Below, in pieces: positions 10,713 through 21,450 of a stretch of 64,000 nucleotides of DNA (the first letter of the stretch is position 1; each line of letters opens with the position of its first letter). The stretch is from positions 7,385,501 through 7,449,500 of the forward strand of contig CP114493.1 of NCBI GenBank assembly GCA_027186245.1. Direction: 5' to 3'. The translations under genes were made by a program, and so were the position numbers. This DNA is from Coriaria nepalensis. Taxonomy: Eukaryota; Streptophyta; Magnoliopsida; Cucurbitales; Coriariaceae. The notes beneath the pieces were generated by a model. It made no database searches. It saw only the letters and a program-made list of their open reading frames with translations, and was not told the DNA's origin.

Positions 10713-12179
10713 TTATTTTACATTTTCTTCAATCTCTGAGTGCTCCACAGTACAGCCGCCGGGTTCAAGGTCTAATGACTCGACATCATTACGAGACTCT
10801 TCCCTCATCTGAAAGTATGCATGTGGGCCCCATCCTACAGCAAGAGTAACAAACAGTTATACATGAAAAACTGAGGATCATATAATTTAAATGAGGAGGA
10901 GCGGAAGAGGGAGGGGGGGGGGGATAATACCAAGATTGTCATAAGGGGGGGGAAAGAACTGTAGATAACAAAAGGAAGCAACTGTTGTTCCTGCACAAAG
11001 CAATGGCTTTAAGATAAGACAAGAGCAAGACCAAATTTTCAAGGAGGGAGCAATCATCTACCTAGAAGAGCCCCAGCAAAGACATCTTGCCAATGATGCC
11101 AATAGTCATCAACACGAGAAATTCCAATAAGAGCGGCAATAAATAAGGGTAGGAACACTATACAGAGCTTTGCGATGTGGCCCCCATGGTCAAATGCTCT
11201 TATTTTTCCAGAAAGATACCAAGCAAGAAAGCTAAGACCAGCAAAGGATGCTGCAATGGAAAAAAAAAGGTAAGAGGTATATATAGTTAATAGTTTTTTT
11301 TTCCCCTATTTTCACTTAAATTATCTACACCTACGTGAATAATCAGGTTTCCCCCAATTGGGATTAAGTATTTAACATTTAGCTGATATATATTATGCAT
11401 TTTACAAGAAGTATGCCCGCTTGGAAAGCTTTTGTATCCTTCTTTAATGACTCTCTTCACTCCAGTACACAGAACATCACCTGTGACTGGATCAAACACC
11501 TACAGGAAAACTTAATAGTCATGTCGAATTTGATGAGGAATAATTCAAAAAGGGAGAAAAAAAGACCAGGAAAACGGATGAGGTGGAGAACCGACCATTT
11601 TACCATCCGGGAAACAACGCCAGAAGAAATCAGGACGGGGCCGACCAACAGCATCCTTTATTGCATCCGTTAAAACTCCGGTTAGTAATATAGAGTATAG
11701 AAGGCCTGAAAAATGCAACAAAATGGTAAATAATTCCCCTGCAAAGATGATTATACTTTGATCAAAGGGAGTCGTAAGCTATACCTAACATGGCATGATG
11801 GAGATCATAAACATCCCTTCTAACAGAGTAATTGACATAAAAGACAATTGAAGGTATCAAACCCGCAATAATCTGTCAAGAAAGGGGAAAAAAAGAACAC
11901 TGATTTTCAAGGAAGAAAAAAAGAGGGCTAAATCATAAGGATAGTAAAACATACTGGAACTGCCCAGACAGGAATGGTGTTGCTTTTCAAAGGGTATTTT
12001 AGGTCAGTCATCATATCTTCTCCGACGAAGCGGTGGAAGGGTTCTATAACGTCCAAAACAATCTTTATAACCACAAGGAGCACGAGGATTAGCCAATCAT
12101 GCATATGTGTTCTTGCCACTTTAATTCCATGTGATTTCACCGAGTGAGTACTAGTACCCAATAGACCAATTTCTTCCAT
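10713..12179 (-). CDS. Lipid phosphate phosphatase (PAP2 family), copy a
   Basis: Exons 12179-11955, 11872-11785, 11705-11596, 11499-11406, 11250-11062, 10990-10931, 10834-10713; 295 aa. The three phosphatase motifs are intact: KxxxxxxRP in '[15 protein letters not shown]', PSGH in 'KSFPSGHTS', and SR-x5-H-x3-D in '[12 protein letters not shown]'. About six membrane helices are expected. The product should dephosphorylate phosphatidic acid and related lipid phosphates at a membrane. Core exon lengths match copy b (88, 110, 94 versus 91, 189, 60 nt), so the two are tandem duplicates. Oddities: the Trp that normally follows PSGHTS (kept in copy b) is Ser here, and the donor after 'FPDGKM' is GTCGGT. 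An upstream leader exon (to 12553) is open in the right direction but has no ATG, so I start at 12179. Confidence 0.92.
10811..10837 (-). repeat. 27-bp exact inverted repeat, right arm
   Basis: Exact reverse complement of 9988-10014; it spans the splice acceptor and first codons of the last LPP-a exon. Confidence 0.9.
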
Positions 12180-12640
12180 TTTCCCTCCCTTACACCAATC
12201 TGGAAACATGATAATAAGCCATTAATTTTTCCATGAATTGAAAATATTAACACGCTTTTTACTTTTAAGCAGTGTAGTGTGACTAAGAAAAAATGGCATT
12301 TTCGGTCCCTATATTAATCACTACATGAAATACAGAAATAATCTGCACTTCCAAATTTTTTCTTCCGTTTTCTCGAAAGCCAAACAGATATCGGACAACG
12401 AAAATGATCGAGCATGTTAAAAAGAAAATTGGATAAAATGATAAACATAGAAACAGAAAAAGCGAGTGAGAAGAAGCTAAAAATAAAAATGGCGAAAAGG
12501 AAACAGAAACGTATAGAAATATATGATCAGGAGAATTTGTATTGCACAGTACCTGAGAGATTGAAGAGAAATACCTCCTCCAGATTCTGAGAAAACGAAT
12601 GGAACTGTGGAAGAGAGTAGAGACACCTAACAACCAAAAA
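12180..12640 (-). other. LPP-a leader region with probable non-coding exon
   Basis: A candidate 5' exon ends at 12553 with CAG|GTACTG. It is open for at least 27 codons in the frame that would extend LPP-a, but it begins with TTG, not ATG. Joining it in frame would need the acceptor ending at 12189 rather than the stronger TTTCCAG slightly upstream. Read as 5' UTR. Confidence 0.45.
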
Positions 12641-12997
12641 GCAGAGCTAGTTGCATTATTTGTTTTTTGTTTCGTGTTGTTTTTAGTAAGATAATTTCTG
12701 TAACACTGTTTATAATATTTATAGTATTTTTACTGTCTTGTGAAAATAGTTGGCATGAGATCATTTTTTGGGCAGACGCTGAATCGGTTCGGTGATCCGG
12801 TGAATCGATTCATTTCAATTCTATATAAGATCGGTGTGATGTTTGAAATGGGATCTGTGCTCTCAAAATTTATAATGGATCGTTTTTTACAAAATAACAA
12901 AACTACTGTGAAATTTTTACAATTCACTAATATGCCTGGAAAGAAAAAGGCCTAGCAAACTTCACAGAGGTTATTAAGGGCAGAATACATGTTATTA

Positions 12998-13020
12998 TAT
13001 ATATATATATATATATATAT
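12998..13020. repeat. (TA)n microsatellite
   Basis: Perfect TA dinucleotide run just downstream of the LPP-b stop codon, probably in its 3' UTR. Confidence 0.9.
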
Positions 13021-13025
13021 AAACA

Positions 13026-14840
13026 TCACTTCCCCCCTAATTCCAAATCATCAAGTACTCGGGTAGGGGATCTCTCAACAGAGTATGACAAGATGTACCC
13101 ATCAGAACTCGGCCTTGGTCTTTGGTTCGGTTCTTGAACTGCACCTATTGTTTCTGTGTTAACAGCATTCACCGGCTGACCCGAGCTTGGATAAGAACCG
13201 AGCTCCTCTCGGGCCTTGAAGTATGCATATGGGCCCCATCCTGAAACAAAGTGACCCCACAGAAAACAATGATAATAACGAATGAATAAATTTCATCCCT
13301 TCCAACTTCTTACCAAGGGAGTACAGAAATGTGGGTAGATTTCATTACCATCATCATTGTAGGGAGGTGGAAAGAACTGGCTGTAGCAAAATGCAGCCAC
13401 AACAAAACCTGAAAGAGAAGAACAATATAGAAAAGGTTGCTAGAAAGTTTAATATGTTAACAGAGCAAGTATAGTTTGATTCGAACTTAAAAAGAACAAA
13501 CCTATAAGACCTCCAGCAAAGACATCTTGCCAATGATGCCAATAATCATCAACTCGAGAAACACCAACCAGAGATGCAGCAAGCAATGGAAGGAACACGA
13601 TGCACAGTTTCCCCACATGTCCTCTTCGATCAAATACTTGGATCTTTCCTGATAAGTACATAGAAAGAAATCCTAAGCCGGCAAACGACCCTGTAGACAT
13701 AATAAAACTCTTCTTACTGTAGCAGAGAGAAATCAATGGATCCAAACCATTATTGTCAAGTAAATTTAGTTACAATTTTTCATTTCTTACATGAAGTGTG
13801 ACCACTCGGGAAACTCTTATGGCCTTCCCTTATGTCACTGTCCTTTCCGTGACAAATCACATCTCCCCACCTGTCATATGCCTACCAACACAAATGAAAA
13901 AATTCATAAGTTAAAATAAAAATTAGGACAGGATTTATATAAGAGCGCATAAATTTTTAATGCATACATCAGTTCCATTGGGAAAGCATCGCCAAAAGAA
14001 GTCAGGTCGAGGCCGGCCAACACCATCTTTGATTGCATCAGTAATCACTGCTGTGATGAGCACAGCAAATAAGAGGCCTGCTCTTGAAAAGAACAGAGAA
14101 TAATAAGTCAGATGCATGTTACATTCAAATAACTATATGGTTATATAATTCCTTGATGCATATAGAAAAGTACCTAAAATACTATGGTGCAAATCATAGA
14201 CATCCCGCCGACGGATATAGATCATAATGAAGATAGCAACCGGGAGCAAAACTGAATACAACTGGTTTAATGAAAACAATAAAAAAAATGACCTCTTACA
14301 GAATTAACAAAAAAAATATGTTTACATCAAAAATCCAACACTCATTATTGTAGTAATGATTTTAGAGAAAGATGTACGAAGAAGGAACGCACCGGAACTG
14401 CCCAAACAGGGACGCTGTTTGGTTTCATGGGGTACTTAAGATCCTCCATCATATCTTTCCCGACGAATCGGGAAAAAGGGTGAATGACTAATAGAACGAC
14501 TTCTATCCCTATGAGGAGTAGCAATATGAGCCAATCATGGATGTGATTCTTTGCAAGTGCTGCTCCGTGGGATCTTATTGTATGTGCAGATGCGTCAACC
14601 TCCCTCGCCATGCCCTGCATCATCAACCGGAAAAAACCGAGTCCAAAATATCAGTATATGTAACCTCTGATTTGAAACTATAATCAGAATGTGGACCATT
14701 ATTATTATTATTATTATTTTGTATGTAGAATTCTTTAAGAAAAAATGAAAACAAAAAAAGGGCAGAAACCTGATTACCTGGAAGACAGTTGGGAAATTCC
14801 TAGAGGAAAAAAGTGAACCCAGAAATTTCCACCACGCCAT
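13026..14840 (-). CDS. Lipid phosphate phosphatase (PAP2 family), copy b, LPP1-like
   Basis: Exons 14840-14778, 14614-14393, 14261-14174, 14077-13968, 13881-13791, 13690-13502, 13408-13349, 13240-13026; 345 aa. Motifs: '[15 protein letters not shown]', '[10 protein letters not shown]', '[12 protein letters not shown]', then 'FFPPPY' and '[13 protein letters not shown]' before a longer hydrophilic tail than copy a. The first exon encodes a 21-residue N-terminal extension (MAWWKFLGS...), spliced in frame to [13 protein letters not shown] similar short hydrophobic N-terminal extension is what I recall for Arabidopsis LPP1 (At2g01180). Role: membrane phosphatidate phosphatase. The internal ATG at 14611 is an alternative start giving a protein like copy a. 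The extension and tail differ from copy a, suggesting divergence in location or regulation. Confidence 0.93.
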
Positions 14841-15309
14841 GGATGGATGAGCAGAAGAAAAGCAGAAATTTCACTCTGAGTAAAAATTTAATGAAAGAAG
14901 CAGGAGACAAAACCAAAACGCAAAACACAAATAAAAAGAAACACAATTAGAAAAGCAAACAAACAATCAGAATCTGATCTGAAACAGTGGAGGAGGAAGA
15001 TAAGAGAAGAAAATGAAAATGGCAGTGATGAAAGAAAGGGAAAGAAAGAGACTGGAAATGATATTGCAGAAGAAAAATAAAAAATGAAAGCTTTTTACCT
15101 TTTTAGCGCAAGAGAAGAAAAGGGGTGGAAAACTCTTCAGTGAATGGTTGAAAATTCTGAGAATTTGTTTGATATGAAAGTTGGTGGGTCGCTGCTTTGA
15201 AAGGAAATGAAATAGTGAGAGAGAGAGAGAGAGAGAGGGCGTGAGAGGATTTTGGAAAACAGAGCGATATAAATTTTAGGGTCGACGGTTGAGATCTGTA
15301 GAATACCGT

Positions 15310-16190
15310 TTCGTCAGAGGCTGACGTGGAATATGTTTTGGTTATTTATAGAAAAAAATTGTATTTTGATGACCTGGACGGGTTCCAGTAAAAATAATAG
15401 AAATAGAGAAAAGCCCAATTGGCCAACTCACGCTGTCGTCATTCAATGAAATTTGTTTTATTTCCAAAATTAGTGAATTGAAATTTAATGTAACATTAAT
15501 TGTAATTAAGATAAGAGATAAAGCAAAGGTGACTTTATGATTACTTAAAAGATGGGTGATTTAAACTTTGACAATGATATAATTGCAATTCAATGATTCT
15601 CCTTGCGACTAGATTAGAGATATTTGAGGTAAGCCATCGATCTCAATTATATATATATATATATTTATATTTATTATTATTATTTTTATATATTTTATTA
15701 TTATTTTTAACCTCATATCAAGTATATGTATAGTCTAATAAAAAAATTTTAAATAAATCTATTTATAATAAACCGATCAATCTTAATCAATTTTGCTTCC
15801 ATATGAAATTATAATTAATAGAACTTGATAGTATGGTAGTTTGATATTTTCTCTCGTTAGTTTTTAAGTCATGCATGGTAAGTTCATAAGTAAATGTTGA
15901 TTTTACATAATCAAATATGAAAAAATTTGAGGTGCACTCAATCTATCATAGACCGAGTGATCACGACCGCACATAGATCCAAGGTGATGTTCAAGAAATG
16001 GTTGGAAGAAGCACTAAATTGGTTGTATACAGTCGAGGCTTTATCTCACTAATTTTTCATACATTGAGTGCATATACCCTGAATACATTGCACTTACAGT
16101 ACAGGCTGATTCCATGTTCTCTCTGCTGAAAACGGCCTAGTCGGTTTGTTCATCAAAATGGGTCGGACCGAAAGGCAGTAGGGTCTACTA
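15310..16190. other. Spacer between LPP-b leader and PIG-B gene
   Basis: AT-rich with a short TA/TTA microsatellite near 15645-15690. No gene recognised. A GA-dinucleotide run at 15218-15236 lies in the LPP-b leader just upstream. Confidence 0.4.
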
Positions 16191-18674
16191 CTACAGAGTC
16201 GAAACATAAACAACAACTGATGCTTGAAGTTCCTGGTCCACCTTGAATTGTGCATGGAAAAAGCTTATTTCCTGCAAATTCAACCCAACCCCAGATCTTA
16301 ATGAACATTTTCACATCTTTATGTTAAGCAATAGTAACAAAAATAGATGGAAAAGATATGATGATATAACAAAACATCTTAGCACCTTCTTGAAGAAATG
16401 AGAGCTTAAGAAATCCTTGAGCGGTCTCTCTTCTGCCTCGAATAGGACAATATGGCTCGGTCTGGTCCAGTTCTTTGCAAATTTTGATATAAACCCAGCT
16501 GAGTCCGTCAAGAAATGGTCCGATTCATCTGCTAATCCTCTTACTTCACTGCAAATGAACGATTATGTATTGGAGACTTTAAAAACATAAAGAGAAAAAT
16601 ACGGCGACCTGTCCGATTTTGTTGAATTTAACCTGGGAGAGCAGTCTAGGAATCTCATGGGCACGTTGTAATGAAGCATTGAGTAGTAAGGGGTGGCGTG
16701 GCATGGCATTAAGAAAAGAATGCTCTTCACCTTCTCATCTCGAGCTTCTCTTGAAAGATGGTTCATTACATCCTCAGTACCTCTCTGCATATATATGTAT
16801 TATGCATAGCATGTTTTTTCGTAAGTAAATCTGAATGGAAGAAATCAAAGAAAAGGGTCAATTTTATATCATAAGAGGAAAGTGACCGTGTCTACCTGAT
16901 GAACCAAACTCATGTAAAGAGCCATTGGAATATTTGTAGCGACTAAGAAAAAGATGGAGAAAAACTTTATTTTCCCTGCTGGAGTATTTCCTTTTCTGAC
17001 CCCAGCTAGTGAATACCCCGAAAACATCAAAGCTATTGGAAGAACAGGCAGAACAAATCTACAACTCAAATCAACTATAGTTTAGTAATTTTTTATAATC
17101 ATGCACTGGAAACAAATCATTGACGATCTTTAAACAGAAAGGGGCACCTGAATTCTTTATGACCTAGTAGGCTATAGATTCCTAGGACCCATAAGATAAG
17201 ACAGGAGAGTTTCCATTGCTTGGACTGGAAGATGCCGGAAATAGAATATGGTATGAAAGTGAAGAGCATAACGGTGAATCCCTGAGTGAAGTACCAGTGC
17301 CACTTGTGAGTTCCATAATAATCTCCACCGGATGAAAGAAAATTGAACTTTAGAAAATTAAGAGGTACGAGGATCCACGAGCCATACATAAAACGGTCCA
17401 CAAAGCAACTAAAACCGATCACAAGGACCCTACATATAACAGCAATGCAGCATATGGTCAGTGAGTAATGGTATCAGAAAATATCACAACCAAAATAAAA
17501 GGGTTAGATGGGAAGAAAAAGACATACCCAATAGGGGCAGCCTCGAGGAAAAGGAATCTTAAAGGATCATGGGTGCTTAGTAATTCGAGGAAGGCGACAT
17601 AGAGCCATGTGATGGCGCTTGTTGGTCGAATAGCACATGCTATTGCTGATACTAGCAAAGCCAACTTTCTGGAAGTGCTGGGATGCTTGTGCGAAGAGTC
17701 TCTCATACAGGGCCAGTAATATAAGCCGATGATAGTAAGAACCGTCTCTAAGCAGTTTGAGAAAGTACGGGTGAAACAGAAGAACATAAACCAGTTGGTG
17801 AATTGTGAAAACATCTGTGTTAGAGTTAAGAATATGATCATCTTGCGCAAGAGTACACTATAGGTTTGTTTTTCGTTTTCTTTTTACACTTGCCTAAAAT
17901 ATATGATAAAAAGGAGGTGCTAAAGGATACAGCCCATTTTGCAGCATAATCGCCAAAGAGGGCACTTGAAAATTTATATAAGTACAAATCGCCAACTGCT
18001 GAAAATATAGATTGGAAGATCCGTGGAGCCCTCATCTGTAGTGAAAAAATAAATAAACAAAATAAAAAGATTTAACACTTCATTAACATGGAAAACGAGC
18101 ATTGAATCATAAATATGCAGGTTGCATCACTTCAAAAGCGAAACTAAAAAGACATGACGGTACATGAGCCATTTGAGAAATTTACCATGAACCATGGAGT
18201 ATCAAGACCAAGTAAAGCCAGAACTTTGTAAAGAAAAGCAAACAACAAAGGGTGTAAGTAGCTACGGATCCCCTTCTTCCACTCCCATGTCAGATGACCG
18301 TACCTGTCATTTTCATAACCCAAATGGAAGAGAAAATCCTTTGACAACATATCATATGGAAACACTTTCATTAATTCTGAAAGCAAAATCGCCCAAAACT
18401 TTAATCACCCAAAAATCAAGAGAAAATAATATTACCCAAAGGTGATATAATGAGCAACTTCAAGGGCCTGCCAATGCTCATCTGGGTTGAAATATGTCTG
18501 CACTAAAAGTGCATTTGCTATACGAAAGGCTAAGCAGAGCACAAAGACTCTTTTTGGCGAAATGAATGGATTGGAATTCAAGAAATCCATTTGGGTTGAA
18601 GTCGGGAAATTGGGTGGATCTTGGATTGTGTCCGATTCCGATGATGCAGCCGAAGAGCTCCATCTCTGTCTCAT
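16191..18674 (-). CDS. GPI mannosyltransferase 3 (PIG-B/GPI10; APTG1-like)
   Basis: Nine coding exons: 18674-18436, 18303-18186, 18035-17931, 17814-17528, 17429-17148, 17058-16896, 16784-16633, 16548-16386, 16271-16191; 529 aa, all GT-AG. The lumenal loop after the first helix has '[16 protein letters not shown]', the Asp-Glu-containing motif of GT22-family mannosyltransferases. Further family blocks are '[17 protein letters not shown]', '[10 protein letters not shown]', '[14 protein letters not shown]' and '[15 protein letters not shown]'. The enzyme adds the third mannose (dolichol-phosphate-mannose donor) to the GPI anchor precursor in the ER membrane. The Arabidopsis counterpart, as I recall, is APTG1, needed for pollen-tube guidance and embryogenesis. 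The ATG at 18674 is the first in frame. A non-coding leader exon ending near 19104 at a GTAAG donor is likely. Confidence 0.93.
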
Positions 18675-18699
18675 TCTCAAAATCAAAAAGTCCCTATTA

Positions 18700-20023
18700 T
18701 AATTCCCTTGCCTCCGCTATATAGTTTTCTGTAAGAATTTTGAACTCAAAAGAGCCATTCTTCTAAAATTACACTGTAATATCTCATAAGGTATAATAAA
18801 TTGGATTATGTTAATTCTCAAACTGTGCACCTAAGCTAAATTTCCATTTATTACTCAATCCCTACATATCTCAGGAAACATGAAATTGCTCGTAGTCAAA
18901 TTTCTGTTACAGACTTTTCGAAAGCTAAACACTCATAAATTCAATTCATTACGAATTGATTCACCTTATATGAATCCGTGATTTGTTTTGTTAAAAAAAT
19001 TTTTCTTAAGAGATACTGAAATTCTAAAAATTTGAGTAGACATTGAAGAAAAATATAAATGAAGAGAGAAAAGAATGAAGTGAGAGAAGAAAGAAAAAAA
19101 CTTACGTCGCCAGATCTGGAGCTGTTTCCAGGAAACAATAACCCCGTTCTCCGCTCTAAAGCATGAAGAGTGAGCGATGATGATAGAAGAAGAGAGAGGG
19201 GGGGGGGGGGGGGAACTAATTCAGCGCCGCTGCTTGATGCAGAAGAATTCTTGTCCTGAAGGAGATGGACGATGAAATGAAATCACTGGGAGTGACTCAG
19301 TGATGGAGTAACTGAACAACGGTTGAGATCTATAAGAGAATAAGAATAATTTTTATTTATATTTATATTTAATGAATTGATCAAAATTAACTTTTATTTT
19401 TTAAAATTAAATTTCGACCTATCGAATTATATTTTAAAAAAAATTCGTAACCGTTTTTTTTTTAATTGCCACGTCATTATTATATACTGTGAAATGAAAG
19501 CCCAAATGAGCCCCTCTGAGAGAGGAATTTGTCATCAAGGCCCATAAGAATTCTTATTGGGCCTCTGAGGAGGAATCTAGCCCAGAACATCAAAGAGGTT
19601 CGATAGGAGTAATTAATATGCTAATTGTGACAAGTTGGTCGGGTCACAGCGTATACTTGGTTGCTCCGGCCATACCGTATGATATAGTGGTCCAAGGAGC
19701 TTATTTATGCATAACGCTACAAAATGTTGCTCTGAGCAGCCATTAAATGCCCTAACTGAGTAAGTTAGACCAGTTGTAGCAAAATGAGGTGGCAGAATCC
19801 AAATCAACTTTTTGTTTGGTTGATATCACTCACTTAAGCCCATCACTTGTTCTTCTTAACCTCTCTTTTGCATGTTGATTCCTCTACAACAAGATAAACA
19901 ACATTGAATTAGTAGTAATGGGAATAAAGCTTCCTTGTCTCCCCATTTCTGGTCCCTTTTGAGCCTTTACCCATCTTCTCATGCTGCTACTACTACTACT
20001 ACTACAAATTAACCTCTTCATCA
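18700..20023. other. Divergent promoter region of PIG-B and IAA32-like genes
   Basis: About 1.3 kb between two divergently transcribed genes. It holds the probable PIG-B leader exon (about 19104-19140), a G homopolymer of about 14-16 bases at about 19199-19214, and a TAC trinucleotide repeat at about 19987-20005 just before the IAA32-like start. No other gene seen. Confidence 0.45.
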
Positions 20024-20932
20024 ATGCCTTTGATTTTAAAACTCAAATGGATCCGAATGCCCTTTCTTCACACTGTTTACTGTCAAGCAAAGGGCACAAG
20101 ACATCATCGTAATGATCATGATGGTGTAATAGATTTGGGTCTTAGTCTTAGTACTTTGCAGCCTCAAGCTGCTGCTTATCATCATCGTCCCTCTCCATCT
20201 CATCATTCATGTATGTACACTATGTACCCCCCCCCCCCCTTTTTTTTCCAATTCTAATGGTAAATTATATAAAAGCTTCATGGTAATGGTTTGTTGATTA
20301 GTGATGAGCTTAGAAGGGTCGTATGGTGATCCCCATCATCGTCATAACGACATGACGATGATGAACTGGACCGTCCAGCAACAGCAGCAGGAGGCGGAAG
20401 TGGTATACTTGAAAATTTTGAATGACGTGGAGTACTACTATTACCAGTCAAAGCTTCCTATTTTTAACACTAAACAAGATTATGAAGAAGAAACAGATGC
20501 GTTAGGAGGAGGAGTAGAAAGAAAACAGCAATGCGGTTATGTGAATAATATGGATGGTGTTATTGTAGGCAGGAAAGTTCGTGTGCTTGATCATGCTACT
20601 TACTCAACTCTTGCTTCTCAGCTTGAAGACATGGTTGGTAAGTGACTATATACATTATACTATACGTGTGTTTATATATATATATATGCTTATGATTTTA
20701 CTGGTTATATAAAATGGTTAAACAGGTGGACAATCTGTATCTGGGTTAAGATTGTTTCAGACAGAGTCTGAATTCTCACTCATGTACAAGGATAGAGATG
20801 ATAATTGGAGATTTGCTGGTGACATGCCATGGAAGTAGGCTTTCTTATTCTTCTTCTTTTCTTCACTTTCTTCTGTTTTGAGGATTCGCTGGTGTCCTTT
20901 TTGGTTTTGTTTGCAGGGTGTTCGTAGAATGA
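20024..20932 (+). CDS. Non-canonical AUX/IAA protein, IAA32/IAA34-like, C-terminally shortened
   Basis: Exons 20024-20210, 20302-20637, 20726-20834, 20917-20932; 215 aa. 'VIDLGLSLSTLQ' is an EAR-like domain I. There is no domain II degron (GWPP), as in IAA32/34. Domain III/IV (PB1) reads 'GVIVGRKVRVLDHATYSTL', 'GQSVSGLRLFQTESEFSL', 'MPWK'. Such proteins repress auxin-response transcription and, lacking the degron, are not removed by the usual SCF-TIR1 route. Two oddities. First, the last exon stops at TGA (20930-20932) after 'VFVE', but the same frame then runs on for 14 more codons to TAG at 20975-20977, reading as the usual C-terminal tail. Second, the expected 'MDPN' start (ATG at 20048) is in a different frame from domain I, so the start used here gives an unusual N terminus. 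Either could lower activity; expression would decide. Confidence 0.8.
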
Positions 20933-21450
20933 ATGAAGAGGCTAAGGATTGCTAGGAAGAAGAATGTTGTTCCCTAGTTCTTCATATTATCCGGTTTTTA
21001 TTTATTTATTTTCCTTTTTCCTTCTTTTTTGGTGACACTTAGTAGATAAATGAAGGGGAACATGATGGGACAATGGTGTATAAAATTATCAACATGACAC
21101 CAAGTATCAGCAGCACAAACGATGAGCTTGTCATGATAAAAAATACAGCGTATAAAATATTACAAGAATAGTTTTTACTAGAAAATGAACCTACATTCAC
21201 TCAGCCCCAAGCAAACAGCACTGTCCTATGAATAGTTTTTACTAACTAGTGACTATCATTTTCACTTCCTCTCTTTAATATTAACAGGGTTTATGTCGTT
21301 ACTACAAACTTAACCAAACTTGAAAAGTCGACCTTTAAAAATGGAGAAAAGACCCGACTGGACCGAGCTCTCCTTCACTTCAAGATTTGCCTTTTCCGAG
21401 TCTCTAAACCTTGTCATTTCCCTGGGAGTATTTCAATCTGTGAAAATGAG

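Noticed and set aside
12553..12633. N-terminal coding exon for LPP-a
   Set aside because: The open frame begins with TTG, with no ATG upstream in frame, and needs a weaker acceptor to join in phase; treated as leader.
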